From Prunella strophiata (taxonomy: Eukaryota > Chordata > Aves > Passeriformes > Prunellidae): a stretch of DNA of 64,000 nt. The position numbers were made by a program, and so were the translations under genes. The number at the start of each line of letters is the position of its first letter. The first letter of the stretch is position 1. The stretch spans positions 40,286,990-40,350,989 of the forward strand of contig JAZBQD010000014.1 in the NCBI GenBank assembly GCA_036583965.1, in the 5' to 3' direction. Below the pieces are notes generated by a model. It did no database searches. It saw nothing but the letters and a program-made list of their open reading frames with translations, and was not told the origin of the DNA. Below are positions 14,001 to 24,980 of the stretch, one piece after another.

Positions 14001-14880
14001 GACAGCCCTGCAGTCATTTCAGTCTGTTCAGAATTTAGACTGACCCTGCCCATCCAGATCTCTTAAATGTGTATTAGTTTAATTTTTAATCCTGCAGCCC
14101 TTTGTGGCAGATGTGGGCTGAGGCAGCTGTTTACAGTGCAGTATCACAGCACATTCTGGGACAGGCAAGAGGAGACACGGAGAAGCCAAACCCAGTTGCA
14201 GTTATCCAGGATCTAGAAGCAGACAAACCAGTTATTTAAAGAGGGAATTGCCAAGGAATGCACAAAGAGCAGGGGACTCTTGCAACCATGAGCTGTTTAG
14301 TCCTTAATTCTGAAAAATCCTCTTGTCCCCATGTTGTGCCTGTTTACTTTCATTCCTGGGTTGGTACCACAGCTAATTGCACCAAATGTCTCATTTCTTA
14401 ACATCCGCCCTGCTTTCCCTAGAGCTTTGTCTGCCACATGTCAACTGCATCTCATCTAGCTGAGATCAAGGTACTCCACAAACAAGCTCCTAATACAAAA
14501 TTCTTATGCTGCATTTTCTGAGGATTGTGTTCACTATGCTCCCAATTAAAAATTATATTTACTTTTCTGGTCTTTTCACCCCCTCTTAGTGCTTGTTTTT
14601 TGCCAGCATTCATGCAATTGAATTTTACATCTGGGAATTTAGAATATGTTAAAAGATCTGGAACATCATTCTTACTACCTTCCCTGCTTGAGCACCAGCA
14701 TAGAAGCAGTTTAAATGAACCAGACAAGAATCAAAACACTACTTCCAAACTCCGTTTCATGTCCAGACATATAAGTATTCTGTGAATGGGAAAAATATAA
14801 AACATAATGCTGAGACAATAAATCCTACTGTGGTTACATTTTTTTAAGAAGGGTGTTTTAGGGAATGTTTGTTTAGTGCC

Positions 14881-14907
14881 AAAAAAAAAAAAAAAAAAAA
14901 AAAAAAA
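14881..14907. repeat. A27 homopolymer
   Basis: Twenty-seven consecutive A residues followed by a further A/T-rich stretch. It may be the tail of an unrecognised retroposed insertion, but I see no element body upstream. Confidence 0.9.
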
Positions 14908-15120
14908 GAAAAAATATATTTATTTTTATATCAAATTTCCCAGTCATTCTTTTCTGCTACTGCTCCTGCAAGGTTTCCCTGGTGCTGGTAAGAAAGCTGG
15001 TAGCCAAGGACTTGGGTACTCAGTCAATTAGAAAATGGGGAAAAAACACCCAACAAACCTGGGTATTTAACTAACTTTAAGCAGCAACTAATAAAACACC
15101 CATTTCTCCAGGCACCTCAT

Positions 15121-15152
15121 ACTCATTGGAGACAAAACTCATTGGAGACAAA
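15121..15152. repeat. tandem duplication, 2 x 16 bp
   Basis: The unit actcattggagacaaa occurs twice head to tail with no mismatch, which suggests a recent slippage duplication. Confidence 0.9.
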
Positions 15153-15436
15153 ACTGAGTTTTAAAAATTGAACTGGGAGCAACTTGATTTTGCTCGTTCT
15201 TTGGAGGATTCCACAGCTACCTTTGTACTGCAAAGCTGCATCTCTCCACACCTACTGGGAATGCACCAGACTGGCTGTCAGACAACCTGGGCCAGTGAAG
15301 CACCTGCCCCTGACAACCAGCAGCCTCCTGGTGATGAGTTGAGCCTACATCACGTGAAGATCTGCAAGGTTAAATAATGGCTAAACAACAGATTACTTGA
15401 ACACCTAAGTAAAGGGATAAATCCCTCAGGATATAG

Positions 15437-15492
15437 CCTCCTTTTTTTCTTTTTTTCCTCTTCCCTTTTCCCTTTTCCCTTTTCCTTTTCCT
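15437..15492. repeat. 56-nt homopyrimidine tract with CCCTTTT repeats
   Basis: Uninterrupted C/T on the + strand. Its right half is built of CCCTTTT and CCTTTT units. Such tracts can form triplex (H-DNA). Confidence 0.9.
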
Positions 15493-16235
15493 GTTGAGCT
15501 AGGAGATGAATGCTTGCTTCTATTTGCACAGCACCCAAAACAAGGCTCAAGAGCATGAACACCAGCCCTTGTAAACCTCTCAGTAGAGTCACTGCTCCTC
15601 CACTCAGGAAAATGGAAAATAGAATGACTCATCTCTCTTTCTGCTCTGGAAACAGGCAAAGAGAGAAAAGCATGGTTTTACCTGCAGTCAAGAACTAGCA
15701 CAGCTTCTGCACTTCAGGTCATGGGCTGCTTCACAAATAGAGCTTGGTAGAGAGACTTGAGGTTTTGAGGGTCTCCTCCTTCTTGTACTGGGCTATAGTT
15801 GGCACTTAATATTGTCTTGCAGCAGCTGAGGTGGATTGTTTTGCTTTTCACCAATCCAGTGTTGTTCTTAAAAACAAATGTGCTGAGGTTTCTGGAGAAA
15901 TAGTCATTGTTTTTGTGTTTTTTTTAATTTTTTAAATGCATTTAGGGCCATAGTGTGATGATTGCCTGCCAGCCTTCCCCAGACACTCTCCCCTTGCCCT
16001 CCCCAGTAACATAACATGCTGTGTGCAACGAGCTGCTTGCTCCCAAGGAGGTGATTCATTTCCAGGAGACATATTTGTAGGAGAAAAATGCTTTGAGGGT
16101 GTTGCTGTGGCTCTGTGTGACCTGCATTGGGGATGAAGTAGAAACCTCAACATTGCAGACACACCCAGGGTCATGTTCACAGGGGTAGCAGTGGGGGAAG
16201 GATGTGAGCAGAGCATGAGCAGCTCTGTTGCTTCA

Positions 16236-17125
16236 TGTGAAAATAAACTCTAATAGCAATTAAGGGAAAGGAGTAGGAAATTAATAAGACAGGTAAAGAT
16301 TTTTCAAAATCGGTCACAAACCATTGGTTTATCCCTTGAAAAGCATAGTTGACAAGGATTCTCTCATCCCTTTGTCCCCCTATCTCTTTCAATAATCATC
16401 CTTCTTCATGCAAATATAGATGGAAAGGGGGGAACAGTGAAAGGTTAAAATGGAAGCAGGCTATCTTTCATCGACATGGTAATTTCGCTGCTTGGCTCAA
16501 TGCCAAGCGCTTACTGCAGCCACTAGCTGCCATTCCAACATGAGTGAAAGGATCTTTAATAAGAGTGTAAATAAAAGCCAGCCTGAGAAATGAGTTTTCC
16601 ATCCCAGCAATCACTGGCCTAACCTCGGCTGTAAATAGTCTCTCAGAACAGCACAGATGGAGTACCAGCACCTGGGGATCAAGGCAATCTCTGCACAGTG
16701 CAATTTAAACAGCTGGGTACAATTGAAACAAGAATTAGCAGGGATAGACGGAGGGATTCCATTTTGTGTGCTAGGTAAAAACAAATAACTCAGTCCTTTT
16801 CCCCCTTTTTAAATAAAGGTGGTGTATGGGGGGAGAACTTTTGACATGATCTTGTGGGAGGTGCTCATGGCTGCAGCTGTTAGACTAATTTAACCATGAG
16901 AATTTCCCACAAGGTGCTGTAAAAACAGAGCTCTAATTTATGATCATTGATTTAACAGCTCGAAAGTGATTTATCTGACCTCAGTAAAGATAGTGAGGAC
17001 ACCAGAAGAATGATCGGTCATTCTGGGCTTTGTGTGGCTGTGATTGGCCTTATTAATTTAGAGCAGAAGGTCTGTTTCAATGTCTTATTGAGACAGTCAA
17101 AGGCAGTTGGCAACTGAACCATTTT
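16236..17125. promoter_or_regulatory. candidate conserved non-coding element / enhancer
   Basis: A repeat-free block unusually dense in strong transcription-factor motifs: an exact octamer ATGCAAAT at 16408-16415, a perfect NFI palindrome at 16491-16507, a forkhead-like GTAAATA near 16567, a CAGCTG E-box at 16874-16879 and several TAATT homeobox cores. There is no coding frame and no RNA fold I recognise. The call rests on motif density and general appearance only. Its target could be PPM1H, let-7i or MON2. Confidence 0.3.
16491..16507. promoter_or_regulatory. full NFI palindrome
   Basis: The sequence CTTGGCTCAATGCCAAG matches TTGGC-N5-GCCAA, the full two-half-site consensus of nuclear factor I, with symmetrical flanks. 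A match this good by chance is uncommon but possible in 64 kb. Confidence 0.5.
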
Positions 17126-17132
17126 AAAGACC

Positions 17133-17151
17133 TTTTTTTTTTTTTTTTTTT
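17133..17151. repeat. T19 homopolymer
   Basis: Nineteen consecutive T residues. Confidence 0.9.
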
Positions 17152-19869
17152 AAGCATTACTAATGCTGCTAAGAACTAAGGATTTATTCCACATGGGAAA
17201 GATTCTCATTAGTTAAGAAATAGTAAGGCTTCGTTTAGAACTGTGCAGAAACAGACGCCTGGTCTTGGATTTGCAAGTTGTTTTTTCTTAAGTAATTTTT
17301 TTTTCTGTTGTTGGGAATCTAAAGCACACTGTGAAATGGAATTGTTAAGCATAACAGTAAATGAGAAATAGCTTTGCAAGAGATAAAAGAGGTAGGCACA
17401 AGGGATTGCTGGCTCTTGCTCTTTTTAAGGGTAGATTTCAGAAACACCTAAACGCTTCACATATTTTACTATTTTTATAATTCAGTTCTCTTTATGGAAG
17501 TTATAGAGCGTATCTGTTGACAAGTAAATATATCTAGGTTTTATTTCAGAAGAATATGCTTTTGGTTAAAATGGGTGTAGCATCCACTACTGAAATGTCA
17601 CAACTGAGTGATAGAATTTCTTCATACAAATAAGAGGAGAAAAGATGAAAGGCAAAGGGAAAGATGACTACTCTCTCTCCAGAAATAACAACTGTTTTTA
17701 AGAGGAGAGTGAAATGAAATTCAAGTGCTTTAAAAGTTTACCTGAACTAGAAAATTTGAATACAGAATAAAGTGTGTTTGCAAAAGTGTGTGCACCTGCA
17801 CAGAAATCACACAGGAGGTGTGTGATTAGGAGCACTAACCTGGAAAATGGGCTGGAAACAGTTCTTACCAATTTCTCTTACCACCTGGACTGACGTGTGG
17901 TGGGGTTAAATGTCACTGAATTGTATGGCTCTACACTTCACTCACCACTGGATTATGGCCAGCTTTAAAGCCCATCTACAAAGATCTCAGTAATCGTCTT
18001 TCCAAGGTGAGAGACAGAAATGCTGTAGGTTGGGATTTCATGCATGGGGGATGAATGCTTACAGTCATTTTGCTGTCCTGCATGGTGACATGCTATCTGA
18101 CCTGAAACTAAGAAGGTCCATTTAATCTCCATACAACAGGAGGAAAACAGAAAACAACATTTCAGATCTTCAAAATATAAACTAATAACAGTAATTTTAG
18201 GAAGTGAAAAGACTAGGACAATAGAATAAATTATGATCTATGTAAAGCTTCCACAAAAATCTTATACACATTGTCAAGAGATTGAGATTACATGCACAAA
18301 CAGCTATAAATCTCACTAAAAGGTTTGAGGGGCCAATGGTACCCATAAAACCAACCCTCAAATCCCATACAAATAAAACAAAGCTGAAGCCCATGTTTGA
18401 AGAATACAGAAAGTTTTATGTCAGCTTGAGTGTCTTTTTCCCATCTTCTTGTGTTGCCATCAATCTTGTGTTGTTCCCCATAGCACACTAGAGATAATTC
18501 AGGAGAATTTTATAAATTATGTGCAGTATTACTTTGCCTAAATTCAAATCTACAGTGAAAAAAGTTAATCAATGAGTAGCACACTAAAATGTTTCCTCAC
18601 ACTGTTTTTACCCATGACAAAAGTTTCCTAAAAAATAAAATATACCTTCAGAGTACTGACTTGCATCTTTGTTCATCCCAAAATAATGCTATGTATTTCT
18701 TCCCACTTAAATCCCATTCTGGATGGGTTTAAATTTGCTTCTGCAAAATTACAAGTAACCATCCTCAACAGCACAGATGTCAAAAATGCTTTGGAAGAAA
18801 TGACTGCTTCTCAGCACATGGTTTGTCTTTTTTTTCCCTATCCCTTAATTTACCAAGGACTTATCCCAACCCTTGACACAATGGCACACAGATGTAAATT
18901 AATGTTACAGGTTAATTTAAAAGCACAATTATTTTTCATCACAAAAACAACAACCTAAAAGACATTCTCTTTTAGGGGCTAGAGTCCACATGATATTCTG
19001 GAGTACTGTTAATCTCAGACTTCTCTTGTTTAATATTCTTAAGGAAGGCTTAATTGGCATCTCAGGATCTAAACTACTATGTGACTTGTTTACTGCTGAA
19101 GCACCAGCAGTACAGGACTAGAATCTAGAATATACAGATTCACTTGGGTTGTTGGGTTTTTTTGGTTAAGAAAAAAATCTCAGTTACCACATTCACAAAA
19201 ATATTCCTGCTTAACAAGAGACAGACAATGTGAGAGGAGAGAACCTTCGAAAAAATGCTAATAACTGATGAGCCCTATAAGGTGCTCTTTTACACATTGT
19301 CCTCCTTCATTTCTTTGAACTTTTAAAAACTGCTTTCATGCAAAGGTGTCTTTAATTACTGCAAGAGTGATCTGCAGACAAATGTGCTCAAGTACCAATG
19401 TGTTTACCATTAAGACATAGGAAAGAGACATTCCCTTCCTTTGATGCTACTTGACCTCCCCAGCTCTGGATCAACCCACTCCCACTCCTGCTTATGATCC
19501 CAACAACAAAGACCAGAAGCAGACTTCTCTTGGAAAACACTAGAAGGAAATCACTGACTGCCCAAAGCTTGTGATTAAAGCCATTCATATAGTTGCATAC
19601 AAAACACAACAAAAACTGGTGCTGCAAGTCTCTTGCAAGTACCCACAGGTTAAGAAAGGACACTGCTTGGGGGTTTGCTGGGCTTGGATTATGTGGCATG
19701 ACCAGGAAAAGCCTGGTTCTGCCTAAGGAATGCACAGCATAAACAGAACGGATTTCAGGGGCACCTCTCTGCAATCCTCCAGTCGAAACACTGCACACCT
19801 TACAGCTAAGTATTCTGCTCACAGAAATGCACAACCTACACGTGAGAAGTGAAATGACAAGCTAAAAGC
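17152..19869. other. intergenic, nothing recognised
   Basis: AT-rich sequence with no coding motif, RNA gene or named repeat family visible. Confidence 0.55.
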
Positions 19870-19990
19870 ACTGCACTGCATGCGGTGACGTGTGGAGGAC
19901 CACAGGCACGAGGAGGCGTTCGGAGCGAGGAAGCGGCGTGTGCGCTCGGTGACACCCGCCACTGTGGGCCTCGTGTGACTCCAGCACTGC
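19870..19990. promoter_or_regulatory. small isolated CpG-rich patch
   Basis: About 120 bases with more than ten CpG dinucleotides in an otherwise CpG-poor AT-rich neighbourhood, including a CRE-like half-site TGACG. It could be an orphan promoter or enhancer, or part of a degenerate repeat. No splice or coding structure supports a gene. Confidence 0.3.
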
Positions 19991-21991
19991 AGGGGCACAG
20001 GCACGGGCAAATGCCACTGTGGGACACCAGCCACCACCACAGCAGGCAGAGCACTGGCAGCAGAGGAGCCACAGAAACCCAAAACCAATCTGCCTGGTCA
20101 GGGTTACCCTGCTCTGTGTACACAGAGCTAACTCTGGCAGCTGAAGTGAACACTGTGCTCATATTCACTTCCATGCTAAGAAAATTGCTGGAAAGAAGCT
20201 CCTGGAATTGAAGTAGGACAGCGGTGGGATGGGGGGTTGGTTTTTTTTACCTTTGCAGAAGTTTTAACATTAAGATCTCCTGGAGAAAGGATCAGGCCCA
20301 GAAACTTCCATCCTGATTCGGTCTTCAAAATAAAAGCTGTTAATTATCAGTCAGGTGTGCAGCATATTGCCTATAAATGCAGAGGTAAGAGAAAGCCTCC
20401 AAGAAGAGTTTTAAAGCTCCAGGACCATAAGAAAAATCTTTTGTAAAGCTCCATTTTGCTCCCACACTGGCAACTTTCTTGCCATCCACAGTCCTACGAG
20501 AGGAGGGGTCACCAGGAGTTCTGCTAGCAAGAATATAAATCATCAGTTGCTTGTGTGCAAATGCATGACACTGCAGTATAGGACTGGCTGGGGATTAGCA
20601 AAGTAAGGGGTTTTTGTGAGATCAAAGATGTATGAACAGCCTTGCTTATCTTGAGGTTAAAGGTGCTGACTCCACCTCATATTCAAAGAACTATCTGTTG
20701 GATTGTAGCTATTAGTGACAGGTGTAAAAGTGGTACAGAATATATGTGAGAGTTATGCATAAAAACAGTCTTGTAGATGAGAAGAAGGAAATGGAATGTA
20801 TTTGTGCAACAGAAAAATGCTGAATACTGTATTTTGTGCTTTCAGCTGCTTTCCTATGGAAAGGAACTAAATTGCTCATTATCATCAGTGGTAAATACAG
20901 TCAGAGTTATTTAACTTGAATTTCAGCCTTTAGTGGAAACATGTTTCATCTGTACTGTTACTATTGCTACCATCATTGCATTCACAGTCACTTCTTGTGG
21001 CTGGTGTTGTGTCACCTTCTGTCATCTGCACTGATGGGCACAGGTAGACAAGCAGGCTTTCAGGAAATTACTTGGAAGAATAAAATTTGCAAAGTCATAA
21101 CTTCAAAGTAATTACCCTATGCTCGTAAAAATTGCACTTCATAAAGAACCATCATGAAACAGTCTGTTGTCAATACATTATCCTTTCTCCTAACAGCAGA
21201 ATTTTTATTTTTAAAAGAGACTGTTTGAATATATGTTGATCCTGGGCCACTGCTGAGAAACCCTATGCTAGTTTTTAGTACACTTTCTGTAGATACTTAG
21301 CTGGGGATGATGAGTAGTCCTTTAAAACTGGGACCAAGAATGGTTCATGTGTGTTTGCCACTAGTTTAGCAAAGTTCTAGAGTTTCCTGTGTTTTTCTTA
21401 CACTGCCATTTACTCTGGAGTTGGCCCTATAGGATGATTTCCTCATGTGGATTTTAATGTAACTAATGAGACTGAGCTCTTACAGCCTCCACTAGCAGGC
21501 TCTCTTCCTTATGAAGTTGTTTAGATAAAGGCATAATTCTTTCAGAAACTTACTATTTCTAGTTTTTCTTCCTGTTGGTCAAATCTGGATGAAATAGGCC
21601 AATGAGGAAGGTCCATAAGGAAAGATTAGCAGATATCAGCACAATCACATAAACCTTATTTTCTTAAAAAGTCAGGTTAAAAGTGTTCAGCCATAGCAAA
21701 GCAATTGGTAAAAAAAAAGCAAGTGAAATTACATTATAAAGCAGAACAAGCTTTTGAGTAAGAAAGCTTCAGTAAGAAAGAACAACAAAGAAGCATGTGA
21801 CTATGGATTTATTTTACCTTTCTGTTTCAAGTGACATGGGGATTCTATTAGAACCCATTCCTACAACACAACTACTTCTCTGTGTAGTCATTAATAATTG
21901 GGGGTTGATGTAGGGAAAATGAGATTTTTACCAGCATTATTTGAGACATAAAAGGGTCTAGTCACTATAGACTCATTACCGTGTTGACAAA
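19991..21991. other. intergenic, nothing recognised
   Basis: No coding motif, RNA gene or named repeat seen between the CpG patch and the CR1 insertion. Confidence 0.55.
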
Positions 21992-22720
21992 AAATCACAG
22001 AATTATCTAGGTTGGAAGAGACCTATAACATCATCAAGTCCAACCTTTGACAGATCACCACCCTGTCAACTAAACCATAGCACTAAGTGCCATGTCCAGC
22101 CATTTCTTGAACACTTCCAGGTATGGTGACTCAGTCACTTCCCTGGGCAGTCTGTTCCAATGCTTAACAACCTTTTCCATGAAAAATTTTTTCCCGAAGT
22201 CCAACCTGAACCTTCCCTGGCATAGCTTGAGGGTCTGTCCTCTCTTGCTGTCATTTGTTGCCTGTGAGAAGAGCACAACTCCCACCTGGCTGCTGTCATG
22301 CAGCTGTAGAGAGTGACAAGGTCACCCCTGAGCCTCCTTTTCTCCAGGCTCAACACCCCCAGCCCCCTCAGCTGCTCCTCACAGCACCTTGTGCCTCCAG
22401 CCCCTTCCCCAGCTCCGTTGCCCTTCTCTGGACATGCTCCAGCCCCTCAATGTCCTTCTTGTCATGAGGGACCCAGAACTGGACACAGCACCTGAGGTGT
22501 GGCCTCACCAGTGCCAAGCACAGAGGGATAATCACTGCCCTGGTGCTGCTGGCCTTACTATTGCTGATACAAGTCCAAATGCCATTGGCCTTCTTGGCCA
22601 CCTGGGCACACGCTGGTTCATGTTCAGGTGCTGTTGACCAGCATCCCAAGGTCCTTTTCCACTGAGCAGCTTTCCAGCCACTCTGCCCCCAGCCTGTAGC
22701 ACTGCATGGGCTCATCTTAA
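21992..22720 (-). mobile_element. CR1 LINE, 5'-truncated, dead copy
   Basis: The reverse strand encodes pieces of the C-terminal part of CR1 reverse transcriptase in several frames: a [16 protein letters not shown] block, then SLEKRRLRGDLVTLYS, then VVKHWNRLPREV near the end. The blocks lie in different frames, so the copy is frameshifted and inactive. The 3' end at the low-coordinate side has the CR1 terminal motif TTGGAAGAGACC in + orientation followed by a tATTCTGTGAT-like end. The element is about 730 bp, the usual length of 5'-truncated bird CR1 copies. It supports avian origin. Confidence 0.92.
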
Positions 22721-24620
22721 CAAAAGAAGTCACCATAAATAAACAAAACATCATGAGGTTGTGAAATCTGCTGATAGGAAGATATAAACAAATTCAGAAA
22801 AGGAGGAAGGGGTTAAATTATAAGAACATTGAATCAGCAGATACATTTTATGTTCACTACATGGTAAGGTTATATACTGTTCCAACAAAAATAAACGGCA
22901 TAAATTTTATGCAAGACAAATGAGGTCATTAGTTTATGTTTGAAACTGGTTTGATTTCACTCACAGGCCTAGGATTCTCTCTAGTACAGTGTATTTTTGG
23001 GAAAAGCTAATGAAAATGGTCACATGGGAATGGTCAAAATAATTAAAAAAAAAAAGGAAAATAAGGTCTGTCAGGCAAAGGTGTGAAAAAGTGCCTCAAT
23101 AGATGCATTCATTTTAAGAAAATTATTTTCCATGTGTATGTAAAGATCTGTCCTTTTTTCCAAACTGCTAAATCACTTGAGGGAGAATGGAAATTTATTT
23201 TTAAATGCAAAAAGAAAAAAACAGCCAAAATGGAAACTCAATAAAGAAGTGCAGTTATTGCTGGAGAAAATGATCATACTTTCATCTTAACTTTGTGCAG
23301 CTCTTAAGGACCTGTTTATTTACACACTTCTTGATAAAAGAAAAAAAAAAAAAACAAACATGTTCTTATGTGAAGCAGCAGTCACTATCAAGCCAAAGAG
23401 TGTAAGAACTCCAGTTTCTTTCCATCATTTGCAAATATTGACATAAATACAATAATTCACCCATCCTGCAGTTTGCCAAATTCAGGTTAGAGCAGATAAA
23501 AAAAGGGAGGTGAGAGTGGGAGAAAATATAAATACATGTGTTGCTTTTCAAGCAGTTCCTTCTTTTCTTTTGTAGATACCACAAACAGGCATTTCTGATA
23601 ACCTCAGCATGACAGTGAGATAGAGAAGATTGTTTGCTCCTTCACCTTCTTCCTGTAGCTTTTAAGACAAGCTGAGCTTTGCAGGCTCTCACTAGAAATA
23701 CAAAGGCAGCTGAACAAGTTGTATTACACAGCAACACACCTGAACTACAAACAGGAAATTATGTTCTGGGTCAGGTTCAATGTCAGGTTTCAGAATACTG
23801 CCTAACAATGCAGCGAATGTGCCAGTCTGGGGCTTAGGTGACAATACCACGGCAGGTGGCTACAAACTCCTCATATGAGTATATCCAGGTTTCACAGAAA
23901 AGGTTAGTAATTTTTGGCATAGCTTCAGACTATTTCCAAACCACCAGACCCATCTCTGTAGCCTGTTCTCCCACTGCTTCCTCAAGTTCCCTTTGGGCAG
24001 CTGAAAAAATCTCAATCTGTTTCCTAAAAAATTCTGTAAATGGCTCCTTTCAAGTATTGAAAAAGGCTGAGATTAGGTTTAGCTGGTTATCCTGTAGGAG
24101 AACACACAGGAGTGTCCTTGGAGAGGAAGAGCAATTTCTCAGCCCTAGCTTAAGAGAAAAAAATTGCTGGCATAAACACAGACACTTAAAATTGAATGCA
24201 TCATTCCTGTATAAAAGAAGGAGGAATCTAAGGAAATTAGCTTTTATCACAGCTTTTCACATTTTTTTTTATTGAAAAACAGACCATAATGTAGATTGAT
24301 CTAATGGCCCACATTAAGTGATAGTTTCTTGCTGCAACAACTGCTCAGATGCTTCCATAAATAGAGCACAGGACCTGTATTACTTCAAAGAAATACTGAC
24401 CATACTGGCAATGGATCCATCAATTCCCCTTCTACAGCCAAAAAATACATAAGTGGAAGATCCACTGCTGAATGAAGATCCATATTTAATAATATGGAAA
24501 ACAAAACCTGCTTGAATTAAGATGAGACCAAAGAGAAGGGACATACTTGAGAAGACTAACATTCCTGAAGCAGAGAACCTTGAGGTTTTTTGAGGGGGTT
24601 TTTTTGCAGCTGTACTTGAA

Positions 24621-24666
24621 TAAGCACCCCAAGAAGCACCACAATAAGCACCCCAAAAGAAGCAAT
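24621..24666. repeat. imperfect short tandem repeat (aagcaccccaa-like)
   Basis: About four imperfect copies of an 11-12 bp A/C-rich unit (aagcacc...), diverged from one another. Confidence 0.6.
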
Positions 24667-24900
24667 GTCTATTCACAACCAGAGCCAATGATGACAGGAA
24701 AGGAAAAGAAGCTTCAGCGAAAGCAAAGGAAGTATTCTGTAACAGCCACACCAAGACACTAAAATGATTGTAACATGCTTACAACACAGTCCCACTGACA
24801 AGCTTTATCTCATAGCATAGAAATTCCCCATTGGTAAGCAGCATTTTTAAATTGTAACACCTGCAAGTATTTACTAGGCATTTGCCACTGATTGCTAAAG

Positions 24901-24980
24901 ACCCCTCCCCCAAAAAACAAACAACCAAAAAACCCCAAATAACAACAAAACCAACCAACCAAACTAACAAAACCAACAAC
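24901..24980. repeat. G-free A/C-rich low-complexity tract
   Basis: Eighty bases on the + strand without a single G and with very few T, made of CAAA/CCAA-like units. Confidence 0.85.

Larger units (their letters stand above)
11096..16235. other. intergenic, nothing recognised
   Basis: AT-rich sequence with no coding motif, no RNA gene I recognise and no transposon family I can name. It contains a poly(A) run at 14881, a 16-bp tandem duplication at 15121 and a homopyrimidine tract at 15437, listed separately. Confidence 0.6.

Noticed and set aside
14881..14935. A27 run as the tail of a SINE or processed pseudogene
   Set aside because: No element body, target-site duplication or retrocopy sequence could be recognised upstream.
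19388..19834. 148-codon minus-strand open frame
   Set aside because: No recognisable domain, no splice context linking it to a gene and composition like random AT-rich DNA.
23838..24275. 145-codon plus-strand open frame
   Set aside because: No motif recognised, no Kozak or exon context; a chance frame in intergenic DNA.
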